Notes: generated from the sequence alone by a model not told the origin. Positions 48,641 through 62,703 are shown, counted from the first letter of the stretch. The stretch is DNA of 64,000 nt from Cynocephalus volans (GCF_027409185.1 NC_084474.1:12951382-13015381); one strand, 5' to 3'. Numbers and translations: made by a program.

Positions 48641-51600
48641 ATTGTTGACTGACAAATTATAGTTGTATATATTTATGGGGTACAAAAGATGATATGATTT
48701 ATGCATAAAATGTGGAATAATTACATCAAGCTAGTTAACATATCTATCACATCAAATTCATACTTTTCATGGTGGGACCATATGAAATTTACTCTCAGAG
48801 ATTTTGAAATGTGCAATATATCTCAAAGAAAAAATCCTTTTTCCTCCTGTCTCATCGAGGCCTTGTACCCTTTGACCATCATCTCCCATTTCTCCCACCT
48901 TTCAGCCTCTGGTAACCATCATTCTACTCTCTGCTTCAATTGTTTTAGATTCCACATGTAAGTGAGAAGATGAGGGATTTGTCTTTCTGAGCCTGATTCA
49001 TTTCACTTAGTATAATGTTCTTCAAGTCCATCCACATCGTCTCAAATGACAGAATTTTTTTCTTCCTAAAAGCTGGATAGAGTTGCATTGTGTGCATGTT
49101 CCACTTTTTCTGTATCTATTCATCTTTTGATGGACACTTAGGTTGATTCCCTATCTTGGCTATTGTGAATATGCTGCAGTGAACATGGGAGTGCAGACAT
49201 CTCTTCCACATACTGATTTCAAATCTTTTGGGTAAATACCCAGAAACAGGATTGCTGGATCATATGGTAATTCTATTTTTAGTTTTTTGAGGAACCTCCA
49301 TACAGTTTTCCATAATGGCTGTACTAATTTGTGTACCCACCAATCATAATGGTTTTCATTTTCATTTCCCTAATGACTAATGATGTGAATATCTTTTCTT
49401 TGCTTATGTGCCATCTAGATATCTTCTCTGGTGAAATGTCTGTTTAAATCTTTGCCCATTAAAAAAATTGTTTATTTTCTTTTTGTTAAGTTATGAGAGT
49501 TCTTTATATATTCCATATATAGGCCCTTTATCAGCTATATGCTTTGCAAAGATTGTCTCTTAGTTTGTAGATTATCTTTTCATTCTCTTAATAGTGTCTT
49601 TTGGAAAGTAGAGTGTTACATTTTGAAGTACAACTTATCAATTTTTTTTAATGAATTATAATTTTTGTGTTGTATCTAACAAATCTTTGATCCAAGTCAT
49701 GCAGATTTTCTCCTGTGTTTTCTTCTAGAAGTTTTATAGTTTTAGATGTTACATATAGGTGTATGTTCCATTTCGTGTTAATTTTTTTTGTGTGTCATGA
49801 AGTAAAGATCAAAGTTTATTTCTTTGCACATGGACGTCAAATAGTTCCAGCACTATTAGCTGAAAATGATCCTCTTTTTCTACTGTATTGCCTTTGTGCA
49901 TTTATTGAAAGTAAATTTTCTATATATGTGTGGGTATATTCCTAGGTTCTCTGTTCTGCTCCATTGATCTATTTATTTATCTTAACAAAAATACCATGCT
50001 GTTTTGATTAATGAAGCTTTGCAATAAGCTTTGAAATCCAATAGTGTTAGTCTTTCAAATTTTTTTTCTCCAGATTTATTTTAGCTATTCTAGGTCCAGT
50101 ATTTCCATATGAATTTTAGAATGAACTTTTAATTTTCTACAAAAAAACAGTCTGGAATTTTGATTGAGATTACATTATATCTATAGATTTATTTGGGGAG
50201 AACTGAAACTTCAATATTGAGTCTTCCAATCCATGAATAAGATACATCTTTCCATTTATTTGGGTCTTAGTTTTTCTCAGCAAAATTTTGGATTGTTCAG
50301 AGTAGAGGTCTTTAACATCTTTTATCAGATTTATCCCCAAGTATTTCATATTTTTGATGCTATCGTAAATGATATTTTTTAAAATTCAAATTTCTGATTT
50401 TCTATTGCTAGTATAGAAATACAATTTGATTTTGTGACATGAACTTTTGTCATACTCTTTTATTAGTTCTCTTAGCTTTTCTGCCAATTCTGTCAGATTT
50501 TCTACATAGACAGCTGTACTTTTTTCCCCCTCCTAATCTGAATGCCTTTTATGTCTTTTTCTCACTTGATTGCACTGACTAGACCCACAAGTGTAATGCT
50601 GAATGGACTTAGTGAGAGCAAACATCTCTGTCTTCTTCCTAATCTTAGAGAAAAAAGCATTCAGACTTTCACCATTAAGTATGACGGTATTTGTAGCTTT
50701 TTTGTAAATGCCCTTTACAAAAGGTTAAGGATGTTCCCTGCTAATCCTAGTTTGCTGACAGTTTATATCAGTAATGGATAACAAATTTTGTCAAATGAAT
50801 TTTTTTCAGTATCTGTTGAGATGATTGAAGAGTTTTTTTTTTTTTTTAAGTTTGATAATATCATGAATTACATTAACTGATTTTCAAATGTTAAGGCAAC
50901 TCTGTATACCTGGGATCAACCTCACTTGGTCATGATGCCATTTAATTTGCTAAAATTTTGTTTAGAATATTCGCACTTATATCCATGAGAGATATTGGTC
51001 TGTAGCTTTTGGTATCAGGGCAATACTGGCTTTACAGAATGAGTTAAGAATTCCCTGTTCTTTTACTTTTGAAGGAGCTTGTGTAGAATTTGTATTATTT
51101 CGGGCCGGCCCCGTGGCGCACTCGGGAGAGTGCAGCGCTTGGGAGCACAGCGGCGCCCCTGCCGCGGGTTCGGATCCTATATAGGAATGGCCGGTGCACT
51201 CACTGGCTGAGCGCTGTGCGGGCGACACCAAGCCAAGGGTTGCGATCCCCTTACCGGTCACAAAAAAGACAAAAAAAAAAAAAAAAAAAGAATTTGTATT
51301 ATTTCTCCTTAAATTTTTTGGTAGAATTCACCAGTGAAGCTATTTGGTTCTATAGTTTTTTTGCTGGAAGGTTTTTAAACTATAATTTCAATTTCTATTA
51401 AACATTTTTGAGGCCTTTATTTTGAGGGCTTTATTTCCTTTTCTAGTGGGCTTTGGTAATTTGTATCTTTCCAGAAACTTATCAATTTCATCTAAGTTGT
51501 CAAATATATTGGCATAAAGTTGTTTGTAGTATTTCTTATTACCTTTTTAGTAGATTTTGTAGTGATATCACCCCTCTCATTTCTGACACTGATAATTTGT

Positions 51601-52795
51601 GTCTTCTTTTCTTTCTTTCTGATCAGTCTGGCTAGAGGTTTCTAGGTTTTATCCATTTTTATCTCAAAGATCTAGCTTTCGATTTCATTGCTTGTTTTCC
51701 TATTTTTCTATTTAATTGATATTCATTCTTTTAAAAAAATTTATTTCTCCTGCTTACTTCAGGTTTAATTTGCTCTACTCTTTCTAGTTTCCTAAGGTAG
51801 AAGCTAAGGTCATTGAGTTGATAACTTTCTTCTTTTCTAATATAAGTGTTTAGTGCTATATATTTTCTTCTAAGAAGTGATTCAGTGATCTTTTGACAAA
51901 TCCTGTGTTTTTATTTTTATTCAGTTAAAATAATCTCAAATTTCTGTTTTAATGTTTTTTTTTTTTTTTTTTTTGATCCATGGGTTATTTAGAAACATGT
52001 TATATAATTTCCAAATATTTAGAGAATTTTCCAAGGATCTTTCTTTTATTCAGAAAGGAGTGTTCAAATCTCTAGCTACATTTGTGGATTTATCTATTTC
52101 TCCTGTTGGCAAATCAGTTATTGATTCATATATTTGAAGCACTCTGTTAATATGTGCATATGATTTAGTAGTTTTATGTCTTCTTTTTGAATATACCTTT
52201 TTATCTTCATGAAATGATATTCTTTAGTCCTAGTAATTATTTTTCCTCTGAAATCTACTCTGTCTGATACTCAAATAGCCTCTCCAGATTTCTTTTGATT
52301 AGTGTTAGCATGATATGTATTTTTTCATCCTTTCATTCTTAATCTATTTGTCGTTTTATACTTAAAATGGGTTTTTATGGGCAGCATATGGTTAAGTCTT
52401 GCTTTTGTATTCAATTTGACATCCTCTGCCTTTTAATTAGTGTGTTTAGACCTTTTAAATCTAATGTGATTACCGGTAGGGTTAGGTATGAATTTATAAT
52501 ATTGTTATTTGTTTTAATGATTTAGTTTTTCTCCTTGTGGGTTCCTAGGTATAACTCTTTGTTCTGTAATGTTCTGTAACTCTTTATGTAATGATTGCTG
52601 AGCTGAGTTTATGGTATACATTTTTCAACTTATCACAGTCTACCTTGAAGTGATATATCACCTCATGTATACTATAAGACTATATGTTAATTTTTCCACT
52701 CTTGGTCTTCATGCTACCATTGCTATCTATTTTATTTTTATATATGTTATAAATCCCGTGATGTATTGTGGTGTTTTTTTAAGTAGTCAAATGTC
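48641..52795 (-). mobile_element. L1 element, 3' UTR to ORF2, no intact ORF
   Basis: The 3' UTR is at the left ('gttgtatatatttatggggtacaaaa', 48662 onward). It is followed by antisense ORF2 through RT ('aggcaactctgtatacctggg', 'tagaattcaccagtgaagc') to the endonuclease region ('ctctgccttttaattag', about 52420). Frames are broken throughout. A CYN SINE inserted at 51102-51288. Confidence 0.75.
51102..51288 (+). mobile_element. Dimeric tRNA-derived SINE (CYN-type, colugo)
   Basis: The first unit has A box GTGGCGCACTCGGGAG and B box GGGTTCGGATCC. The second has CACTGGCTGAGC and GGGTTGCGATCCCC. A poly(A)-type tail with a GAC interruption follows. The exact 17-bp target duplication AGAATTTGTATTATTTC flanks it (51085-51101, 51289-51305). 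CYN SINEs are known from colugos, and this is the best lineage clue in the window. Confidence 0.85.
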
Positions 52796-52799
52796 TTTA

Positions 52800-53572
52800 A
52801 AATTTTTTTAATTGACACATAATATCACACTACAATTTTATGGGGTACAGTGTGATATTTATTTATGTATATACAATGTGCAATGATCAAATCAGAGTAA
52901 TTAGCAGATCCAGCACCTCAAACATTTATCATTTCTTCATGCTGGGAATATTCAAAATCCTCTCTTCTAGCTATTTGAAAATATACAATAAATTATTGTT
53001 AACTGTATTTACACTACAGTGCCATAGAACTTATTCCTCCTGACTAGCTGTAATTTTGTATCTGTTACCCAGTCTCTCCCTTTCCTCCACCCTTCCTTCT
53101 CAACCCCTAGTAACTACTATTCTAGTTTCTACTTCTATGGGATCAACTTTTTTAGCTTCCTCTAAGTGAGAACATGTGGTATTTATCTTTCTGTGCCTGG
53201 CTTATTTCATTTAACATAGTGTCCTCCAGGTCCATTCGTGTTGCTGCAAATGACAGGATTTCATTCTTTTTTATGGCTGAATAGTATCCCATTGTGTGTA
53301 TATATACCACATTTTCTTTATCCATTCATCTGTTGATGAACACTTAGGTTGATCATATCTTTGCTGTTGTGAATTGTGCTGCAAATACTCAGAGTGCAAA
53401 TATTTCTTTGACATACTGATATTATTTCTTTGGATATATACCCAGAAATGGGATTGCTGGTGTATGGTAGTTCTATTTTTAGTTTTCTGAGGAAACTCCA
53501 TAATGTTTTGCATAATGGCTGTACTAAATTTGCATTCCCACCAAGTGTATAAGAGTTCTCTTTTAAAAAAAA
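52800..53572 (-). mobile_element. L1 3' end fragment
   Basis: The 3' UTR pattern at the left ('caattttatggggtacagtgtgatatttatttatgtatatacaatg') is followed by antisense ORF2 end ('ggctgaatagtatcccattgtgtg', 'cataatggctgtactaa'). It is 5'-truncated. Confidence 0.75.
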
Positions 53573-54500
53573 ATTTAATTTGTCAATATACAATGTAGTT
53601 TACTTTCATGTCCCTTTACCAATTCCTCCTTTTCCTTCCTCCCTCCCATCAACCTATCTGTTCACTTGTCTTAACAAGTTCAAGGAATTGTTGTGATTGT
53701 TGTGTCTTCTTTTCCCCCCAATTCATTTGTATATTTACTTGTTTATTTTTATTAGCTCCCACAAATAAGTGAGAACATGCAGTATGTCTCTTTCTGTGCC
53801 TGGCTTATTTCACTAAATATAATTTTCTCTAAGTCCATCATGTTGCTGCAAATGGTAGTATTTCATTTTTTTTTCTATAGCAGAGTAGTATTCTATTGTG
53901 TAGTTATACAATACTTTCCTTATCCACTCATCCAATGATGGGTATTTAGTCTGGTTCCAACTCTTGGCTATTGTAGATAGTGCTTCAATAAACATGGGAG
54001 TACAGGTATCCCTTTGACATGATGATTTCCATTCCTCTGGGTATATATCTAGCAGTGGACTAGCTGGGTCATATGGCAGATCTATCTGTAATTGTTTGAG
54101 GAATCTCCATACCATTTTCCATAAAGGCTACACCATTTTGCAGCTCCACCAACAGTGTAGGAGAGTTCCTTTTTCTCTGCATACTCGCCCTTTTCTCCTC
54201 ATCCTCACTAGCATTTGTTATTTTTTGTCTTTTTCACAATAACTATTCTAACTGGCGTGAGATAATATCTTCTTGTGGTTTTGATTTGCATTTCCCTGAT
54301 GGTTAGTGGTATTGAGCTTTTTTTCATGTACTTGTTGGCCATTTGTATGTTTTACTTTTGAGAAATGTCTAGTCAGATCATGTGCCCATTTTTAATTGGA
54401 TTTTTTTCTTGCTGTTGAGTTCTTTGAGTTTCTTGTATAGTCTGAACACTAAACCCTCATCAGATGAGTAGTTTGCAGATATTTTCTCCCATTCTAAAAC
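53573..54500 (-). mobile_element. L1 3' end fragment (second in tandem)
   Basis: Another L1 3' UTR start ('tttgtcaatatacaatgtagtttactttcatgtccc') is followed by ORF2 end antisense ('catgggagtacaggtatcc', 'ccattttccataaaggctac'). Confidence 0.75.
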
Positions 54501-56075
54501 GTCTAATATCTTCTAAGGAGATTTAAATAACAAAGAAAATATTCTTACATATTTACCCAGGTAGATACATTTCTGGTAGTCTATATTCCTTTGCATAGAT
54601 CCAGATTTCTGTCTGGTATCATTTTTCTTCTGCCTGAGGATTTTGACATTTCTTTTAGTGAAGTTCTGGTGGTGATTAATTATTTCAGCTTTTGTGTATC
54701 TCAAAATGTCTTAACTTCACCTTCATTTTAAAAAATATTTTTTCTGGGTACTGAATACAGTCTCCCCCCAGTAGTTTAATGATGTTATTCCAATGTTTTC
54801 TTGCTTGCAATTTTTTTTGATAAAAAAATCTGATGTCATTCATCTTCTTGTTTCTCTCAGTGTTATGCTGGTATATTTTCTGGCTGTTTTTCAGATTTTC
54901 TCTTTATCATTGCTTTTTAGCAATTTGATTATAATGTACTTTGGTGTGGTTTTTTCTTTTTTTTTTTGCTTGGGATTCATTGAGCTTTTTAGATCTGTGG
55001 GTTTATAGTTTTCAGAAAGTTTGGAAAGTGTTCAGCCATTATTTCCTCAAATACTTATTTTTCAGCCTTTCCCCTTCAGGGACTCTAATCTCTAATTACT
55101 CATATATTAGGCCACTGAAATTGCTCCACAGATCACTGAGGCCTTTTTTTTTTTTTTTGGATTTTTTTTCAGTCTGTTTTATTTTGGATAGTTTTTGTTG
55201 TCACACCTTCAAGGTAACTAATATCACTTGCTTCAACAATGTATTATATGCCATTTTTCCCATCTAGTATATTTTTCCTTTCAGACATTGTAGTTTTTAT
55301 ATCTAACAGTTTGATTTTGTCTTGTTAATATTGTCCATGTTTCTACATAGCTTCAGAAGTTAAACAATATGGAAAACAATTCTAACAACTGTTTTAATGT
55401 CTTCCTCTGTTAATTCTAATGTCTTCATCAGTCCTGGCTTGGGCTTGATTGATTAATCAGTCTCCTCATTATGGGTCATGTTTTTCTGCTTCTTTGCATG
55501 CCTAGTAATCTTTTATTGGATGCCAGATTTGGAAATTTTGCCTTGTTGGTGTTGGGTATTTTTGTGTTTCTATAAATCTTGAATTTTGTTTTGGGATGTA
55601 GTTAAATTCCTTGGAAAAAGTTTGATCCTTTTGGGTCTTACTTTAACGATTTGTTAGGTCAGTCCAATGCAATGATCAGTGTAGGATTATTTATTCCCCA
55701 CTTCCAAGGTAAGATCTCTACTCAATACTCTGTGAATTATGAATTTTTTCATTCTGCCTAGTGGGATTATGCACCATTCCCCATCCTGTGTGAGGACACT
55801 GTTTCTTCAAATCTTTTTGGATGATTCTTTCCTCAGCCCCAACTATTTTCCTTACATGTATCCACTGATCTGCATTCTGCTGAATATTCCAGGAATCATC
55901 TTCAGATCTCCAAGATTTTCTCATTGGGCAGCTATCTCTTCTCTGGTACTTTGTCCTATGAATTCTGGTTGCCTTGGTCTCCCTGGACTTCAGAATATGA
56001 CATAGAATGGGACACTGATGAGGTGCTAGTGGACTCTCTGAGTGCTTTATCATGTCATTTTTAGCCATAGTAGGA
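54500..56075 (-). mobile_element. Old L1M/HAL1-type remnant
   Basis: Antisense ORF1/leader-like L1M text ('gattataatgtactttggtgtgg', 'cattgagctttttagatctgtggg', 'gccattatttcctcaaatac') continues into GC-richer text to about 56070. Confidence 0.55.
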
Positions 56076-56339
56076 CATTCCTAGGAGTTCTTTGTTGCGT
56101 TGTGATAGCAAAAAACTTGAAACAATTTAAATAGGAATGATTAGAATACACTACAGTGGACTATTGTACAACCTTTAAGAATAATGTTCTGATATAGAAA
56201 AATTTTTATATTTAGTGGAAAAAAACAAGTATTTTGTATTTATTTCATATTATTTAGCTGCTAATTAAAAATCATCTCTCTCTCTCTATATATGTAAATT
56301 TGCATGAACACAAGAAATTTAACACTGGGTACCTTTAGC

Positions 56340-56898
56340 AGATATCTACCATTTTTGTCTGCACAGAATTTCTTCCCATTCTTTGGATTGTCCTTTGGAT
56401 TTTTTTGTACCACAGTTATATCATCTGTGATAATGATAGTTTTATATCTTCCTCTCTAATCCTTACACTTTTTGTGTGTTTGGCATTCTGTTTATAGCAA
56501 TGTCTTGTTTCCAAGGAAAAGCCTTCAACATTTGACCTAGTGGTATGGTGGTTTCTGTAGATTTGTTGTTGTTTATATAAATACCATTATCATATTAAGT
56601 TAGTTTCCTTCTACTTATAGTGTTTATTTTAATTTAAAAATTATCAATAATTTTCAATAATTATAAATTTAAATTTATAAGTATTATTTTTAATTTTGTC
56701 GTTTAGTGATTGGATATTGATATTGAATTTTATCAAAGTTGTCTTCTGTTTCTTTTGAGATGATCATGTGATTTTTTTCCTGTTATTGGGGTAAATCATA
56801 AATATTGATTTTCAAATGTTAAACCAACCTTGCATTCTTGGGATAAACCTGATTGGTTATAATATATATACTGTTGGATTCAGTTTGCTAATATCTTT
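56340..56898 (-). mobile_element. Older L1 ORF2 fragment hosting the L1 at 56899-62690
   Basis: Antisense ORF2 text ('ttcttcccattctttgg', 'ccttgcattcttgggataaacc') breaks at TTGCTAATATCTT (56886-56898). It resumes at 62691-63000 with the same 13 bp and then 'gctgagggtttttcatctgtgttcatt'. The two parts form one element split by a later insertion. Confidence 0.7.
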
Positions 56899-59800
56899 TT
56901 TTTGGGGGGGAAGCATAATAAATTTATTGGATCATAGTTTTCTATAACCATGGGAGCCTTCAGAATGAATACCCAAAGATATAGGGAAAACTGTCCATTT
57001 AAAAAAATTGAAACATTATTGATTGTACTTATCTGTGGGGTATAGCATTGAATATCAATACATGTGTACAATATATAATGCTCAAATCAGCAAAATTACC
57101 ATACTTATTATTACACAATGTAATCATTTTTTGTGACCCTTTACTAATTTCTTGCTAACCACCTTCTTCTCTTCCCTCTGTCCCAGCTCTGGTGGCCTCA
57201 GTTCCATTCTCTCCTTTTAAAAGTTCAATGAATTACTACAATTGTTGTGTCTCCCTTTCTTTTTAAATTTATTTGTTTATTTTTTTAGCTTCTACTTATG
57301 AGTGAGGAAATGCAGTATTTCTTTTTCCATACCTGGTTTATTTCACTTAACATAATTTTCACTAAGTTCGCCTATGTTTCTGTGAATGGCAGAATTTCAT
57401 TCTTTTTTTTATATCAGAGTAGTATTCCATTGTGTATACATACCACATTTTCCTTATCCAGTCATCTGTTGATGGACATTTAGATTGATTCAAACTCTTA
57501 GCTATTGGAAATAGAGCTGCAATAAACATGGGAGTACAGGTGTCCTTTGACATGATGATTTCCCTTCCTTCAGATATACGCCCAGCAGTGAGATTGCTGG
57601 ATTGTATGGCAGCTCTATCTGTAGTTGTTTGCAGAACCTCCATATGATTCTCCATAATGGCTGCACTAATTTACAGTCCCACCAATAGTGTAGGATGGTT
57701 CCCCTTCCTCCACATCCTTGCCAGCACTTGTTATTCTCTGTCTTTCTGATAATGGTCAGTCTAACTGGCATGAGATGAAATTTCAGAATAGTTTGGATTT
57801 GCATTTCTCTGATGCTTAGAGATGTTGAGTATTTCTTCATGTGTCTGTTGGCCATTTGTATGTCTTCCTTTGAGAAATGCCTGTATAGCTCTTTGCTATT
57901 TTTTTAATTGAGTTACTTGTTTTTTTTACCATCAAGTTGCTTGAGTTCCTGTGTATTCTGGATATTAATCCTTTGTGAGATGCATAGTTAGCAGATATTT
58001 TCTCTCATTCTGTAGGTTGTCTTTTTTGCTCTGTTAATTGTTTCTTTTGCTGTGTAGGAGCTTTTTAGTTTGATATAATCCCAATTGCTTATTTTTCCTT
58101 TTGTTATCTGTGCTTTTGGGGTCATATTCACAGTCTTTGACCAGTCCTACATCTTGAAATGTTTCCATTGTGTTTTCTTTTAGTAGTTTTATAGTTTCAG
58201 GTCTTATAGTTCAGTCTTTAATCCATTTTGAGTTGATTTTGGTATATGGTGAGAGGTACAGGTCTAGTTTCATTCTTCTACATATGGATATGCAGTTTTC
58301 TCAGCACCATTTATTGAAGAGGTCTTTTCCCCAATGTACATTCTTGTTGCCTTTGTCAAAGATCAGTTGTCTATAAATATGTGGTTGATATCTGTGTTCT
58401 CTATTCTGTTCCATTGGCCTGAGCAGCATCTGTTTTTATGTTGGTAACATTCCCTTTTGGTTGCTATAGCTTTGTAGTATAATTTGAAGTCAGGTAGTGT
58501 TATGCCTCTGGCTTTATTTATTTATTCATTTTTGCTAAGGATTGCTTTGGCTATTTGAGGTCTTTTGTCATTCCATATAAATGTTAGGATTATTTTTTCT
58601 ATTTCTGTGAAGATTGTCATTGGTATTTTCACGCAGATTGCATTGAATCTATAGATCGCTTTGGATACTATGGGCATTTTCACAATATGTATTCTTCCAA
58701 TCCAAGAGGATGGAATACCTTTTTGTGTCCTCTTTAATTTCTTTTAGCAGTGATTTGTCATTCTCATTGTGGAGATCTTTTACCTCCTTGATTAAATTGA
58801 TTCCTAGGTATTTTATTTTTTTGGTGACTCTTGTAAATGGGCTTATTTTCTTGATTTCTTTTTCTGCTAACTAGTTGTTAGAGTATAAAATGCAATTGAT
58901 TTTTTTGCATGTTGATTTTGTATTCTGCAACATTACTGAAATTGTTTATCAGCTCTAAGATTTCTTTGGTAGAGTCTTTAGGTTTTTTTATATATAGGAT
59001 CATGCTATCATCAAACAGGAATAGTTTGATTTCATCTTTTCCAGTCCAGATGCCCTTTATTTCTTTCTCTTCCCCGATTACTATGGCTAGTACTTCCCAT
59101 ACTATGTTAAATTAGAGTGATGAGAGTGGACATCCTTGTCTTGTTCCCATTCTTTCAGGATGATATTGCTGGAGGGTTTGTTGTATATAGCTTTCATTGT
59201 GTTGAGATACTTTCCTTCTATACCTAATTTGCTGAGAGTCTCTATCATGAAGGAATGTTGAATTTTGCTGAATGCTTTTTCTGCATCTATTGAGAAAGTC
59301 ACATGGTTTTTGTCCTTGATTTTGTTGATGTGGTGTATCACATTTATTGACTTGCATATATTGAACCATCCTTGTCTCCCTGGGATGAGTCCCACTTGAT
59401 CATGGTGTATAATTTTTTTTGATGTGTTGCTGTATTCTGATTACTAGGATTGTGTTAAAGATTTTTGCATCTATGTTCATCAGAGATATTTGCCTGTAGT
59501 TTTCTTTTCTTGTAATATTTTGTCTGGTTTTGGTATCAAGGTGATGCTGGGCTCATAGAATGAGTTAGGGAGAGTGGCCTTTGTATCAATTTCTTGGAAT
59601 AGTTTGAAGAGAATTGGTATTAATTTCTCTTTAAAGGTCTGGTGGAATTCAGCAGTCAAGACACCAGTCCTGGGCTTTTCTGTGTTTGGAGACTGCTGGT
59701 TACTGCTTCAGTCTCATTGCTTGTTATTGGTCTGTTCAGGTTTTCTATGTCTTTATGGTTCAGTTTTGATAGCTTGTATGTGTCCAGAAGTCTATCTGTT

Positions 59801-62690
59801 TCCTTCAGATATTCAAATTTGTTGGCGTATAGTTATTTATAATAGTCTCTAATGATTCTTCATAATTCTGTGGAATTGGTTGTAATGTCTCCTTTTTCAT
59901 TTCTGATTTTTGTTTTTTGGGCCTTCCTTCCTTCCTCCATCCCTCCCTCCTTCTTTTTTGTCAACTTAGCTAATGGTTTGTATATTTTGTTTATCTTCTC
60001 ACAAAAAGCAACTTTTTGTTTCATTGATCTTTTGTATTGTTTTTTGGTTCTTTATTTCTTTTAGTTCTGCTCTGACCTTAATTATTTCTTTCCACCTATC
60101 AATTTGGGGATTGTATTGTTCTTGCTTTTCTAGTTCTTTGTGGTGTAGTGTTAGGTTCTTTATTTGAAATCTTTCTACTCTTTTGATGTAAGCATTTATT
60201 GCAATAAACTTGCCTCTTAGTACTGCTTTTGCAATATACTACAAGTTTTGGTATGATGTTTCTTTATTATCATTATCATTAGTTTCCAGAATATTTTTGA
60301 TTTCCTGTTTAATTTCTTCTTGGACCCATAAATCATTCAGGAGATGTTATTTAATTTCCATGTATTCATACAGTTTGCAAAGTTTTGCTTCTTATTCATT
60401 CCTAGTTTTAATCAGTTGTGATTTGAAAAGGTACTTGAAGTGATTTCAATTTTTTAGTAGTTATTGAGACTTGATTTGTGACCTAACATGTGGTCTATCC
60501 TGGAGAATGTTTCATGTGCTGATGAGAAGAATGTATATTCTGTAGTTGTTGGATGAAATGTTCTGTAGATATCTGCTCTGTCCAATTGATCTGAAGTGTG
60601 GTTTAAATCCTGTGTTTCTCTGTTGATTTGTTGCCTAAATGATCTGTCCAGTGTTGAGAGAGTTGTGTTCAGGTCCCCACCTATTATCATACTGGGGTCT
60701 GTCTCTTTCTTTAGGTCTAATAGTGTTTCCTTTATATATCTGGATGTTGGGTGCATATATATTTATAATTGTTATGTCTTCTTGCTGGATGGATCACTTT
60801 ATCATTATATAGTGGCTTTCTTTGTCTCTTTGTAGTTTTTGGTTTAAAGTCTATTTTATCTGATGTAGGAATAGCTACTCCTGCTCTATCTTAATTTCCA
60901 TTTGTGTGGTATATCTTTTTCCATCCCTTCACTATTAGTCTGTGTGTGTCTTTACAGGTGAGGTGAGTCTCTTGAAGACAGCATACAGTTGGGTCCAGCT
61001 TTTAATCCAGTCAGTCAGTCTGTGTCTTTTGAGCAGGGAGTTTAGTCCGTTTACATTTAGGATTGTTGTTGAAAGATATTGTCTTACTCCTGGCATTTTA
61101 CAGATTTTTTGTTTGGATGTTTTAAATATCTTTTGTTCCTTTCTTCCCCTTTTATTATTTGCCTTTGATATTTGTTGGTTTTTTTGAGGTGGTAAGATTT
61201 AGTTTCTTCTCCTTTCTCATTTGCATTTTTGTTACAGCAGTGCATTTTTTTCTTTCTTGTGTTCATGGTACTTATCATTTTTTGGATTCCAGATGCAGGA
61301 CTCCCTTCAGGATTTCTTGCAGGGCTGGTCATGTGGTGGCCAACTCCCAAAGTTTTTGTTTGTCTGGGAAATACACAATCAATTTCTCCTTAATTTGTGG
61401 AGGATAGCCTTGCCAGTCATAGTATTCTTGGCTGGCAGATTTTTTTAAAAAAGGTATTTTGAATATATCATCCCATTTTTTCAGGCATGTAGAATTTCTT
61501 TTTTTTTTTTTGGTCTTTTTCGTGACCGGCACTCAGCCAGCGAGTGCTCCGGCCACTCCTATATAGGATCCGAACCCGCGGCGGGAGCGTCGCAGCGCTC
61601 CCAGCGCCGCACTCTCCCGAGTGCGCCACGGGCTCGGCCCAGGCATGTAGAATTTCTGTTGGGAAATGTGCTGTTAGTCTGATGGGGGCTCCCTTTCCCT
61701 TATAGTTGATTTAACACTTTTCTCTTGCTGTTCTTAGGATTCTCTCTTTGTCTTTGAGTTTTGCCAGTTTGACTATAACATGTCTTGGAGAAGATCTTTT
61801 GGATTGAATCTGTTAAGGGATCTTTGAGTCTCCTGGAACTGAGGGTCCGTTTCTCTCCCTATACTTGGAAAGTTTTACATTATTATTTTGTTGAATAGGT
61901 TTTCAATGCCCTTTATTTTCTCTTCCTCTTCTGGAACATCCATGATTTGGACATTTGTGAGCTTAAGGTTGTCTGCTAACTCTTTTAGATTTTCTTCAGT
62001 TTTTAAATTCTTTTTTCTGTTTTTTGTCTGCCTGGGTTATTTCAAAAAGACCATCTTCGAGATGAGAAATTCTTTCTTCTGCTTGCTCTAATCTGCTGCT
62101 TAAGCTCTCAGTTGTGTTTTTTATTTCATTGAATGAATACTTCAGTCCAGGAGTTCCACTACATTTTTTTAAAGGTATTAATCTCTTTGTAAATTTCTCT
62201 CTTCATATCCTGGATGTTTTTTCTCTTTTTATTGTATTGTTTGAGTCTTCTCATATCTTATTGAATTTCCTTAAGATTGTTGCTTGGAATTCTTTTTCAG
62301 ACATTTCAATGCTTTTCTTCTCTCTGTGGTCTGGTACTTGAAAATTACTATATTCCTTTGTGGTGTCATATTTTATTGTTTATTTGTATTTCTAGTATCT
62401 CTACGTTGATGTCTGGTCATCTGGTACAGCAGTTGCTTCTTCTTTTAGTCTGGTGTGGACTTTGAGGAAAGAGACTTCCTCTTCTTTTTTTGAGTTCCAC
62501 TGGTGACTCCCCTTGTGTTAGCGCAGTAGAGTGGACAGCAGACTGTCTGCACAGTGGCCATGACTGCTACTGTGACAGTGACCACCCTTGCAGTGGCAGT
62601 GGCTGTGGTGGACCACCCACGTGGAAGCAGTGTTTGCAGCATTCTCCTGCATTCTGTTTGGCAGGAGAGGCTGCCCATGGCTCCTTACAT
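56899..62690 (-). mobile_element. Near-full-length L1 with 13-bp TSD, ORFs decayed
   Basis: The element spans about 5.8 kb including an inserted SINE. Order on the minus strand is a short leader (about 62690-62380), then ORF1-like sequence (about 62350-61640) followed by ORF1-ORF2 spacer-like text. The ORF2 endonuclease lies at 60454-60756 (IGGDLNTTLS, SRIDHMLGHK). The RT part is at 59102-59395 ([13 protein letters not shown]). The C-terminal zinc-knuckle is at 57502-57855 ([13 protein letters not shown]). The 3' UTR runs to a T-run at the left end. TTGCTAATATCTT flanks both sides. Several stops make it inactive. Confidence 0.8.
61500..61640 (-). mobile_element. tRNA-derived SINE (CYN-type), 17-bp TSD
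   Basis: Reverse copy of the family at 51102: T-run first, then ATATAGGATCCGAACCC (B box) and CTCTCCCGAGTGCGCCAC (A box). AGGCATGTAGAATTTCT is duplicated exactly (61483-61499, 61641-61657). It inserted into the L1, so it is younger than that L1. Confidence 0.85.
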
Positions 62691-62703
62691 TGCTAATATC
62701 TTG

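Noticed and set aside
51102-51288. Possible tRNA gene
   Set aside because: A and B boxes are present, but the dimer structure, A-rich tail and target duplications show a SINE.
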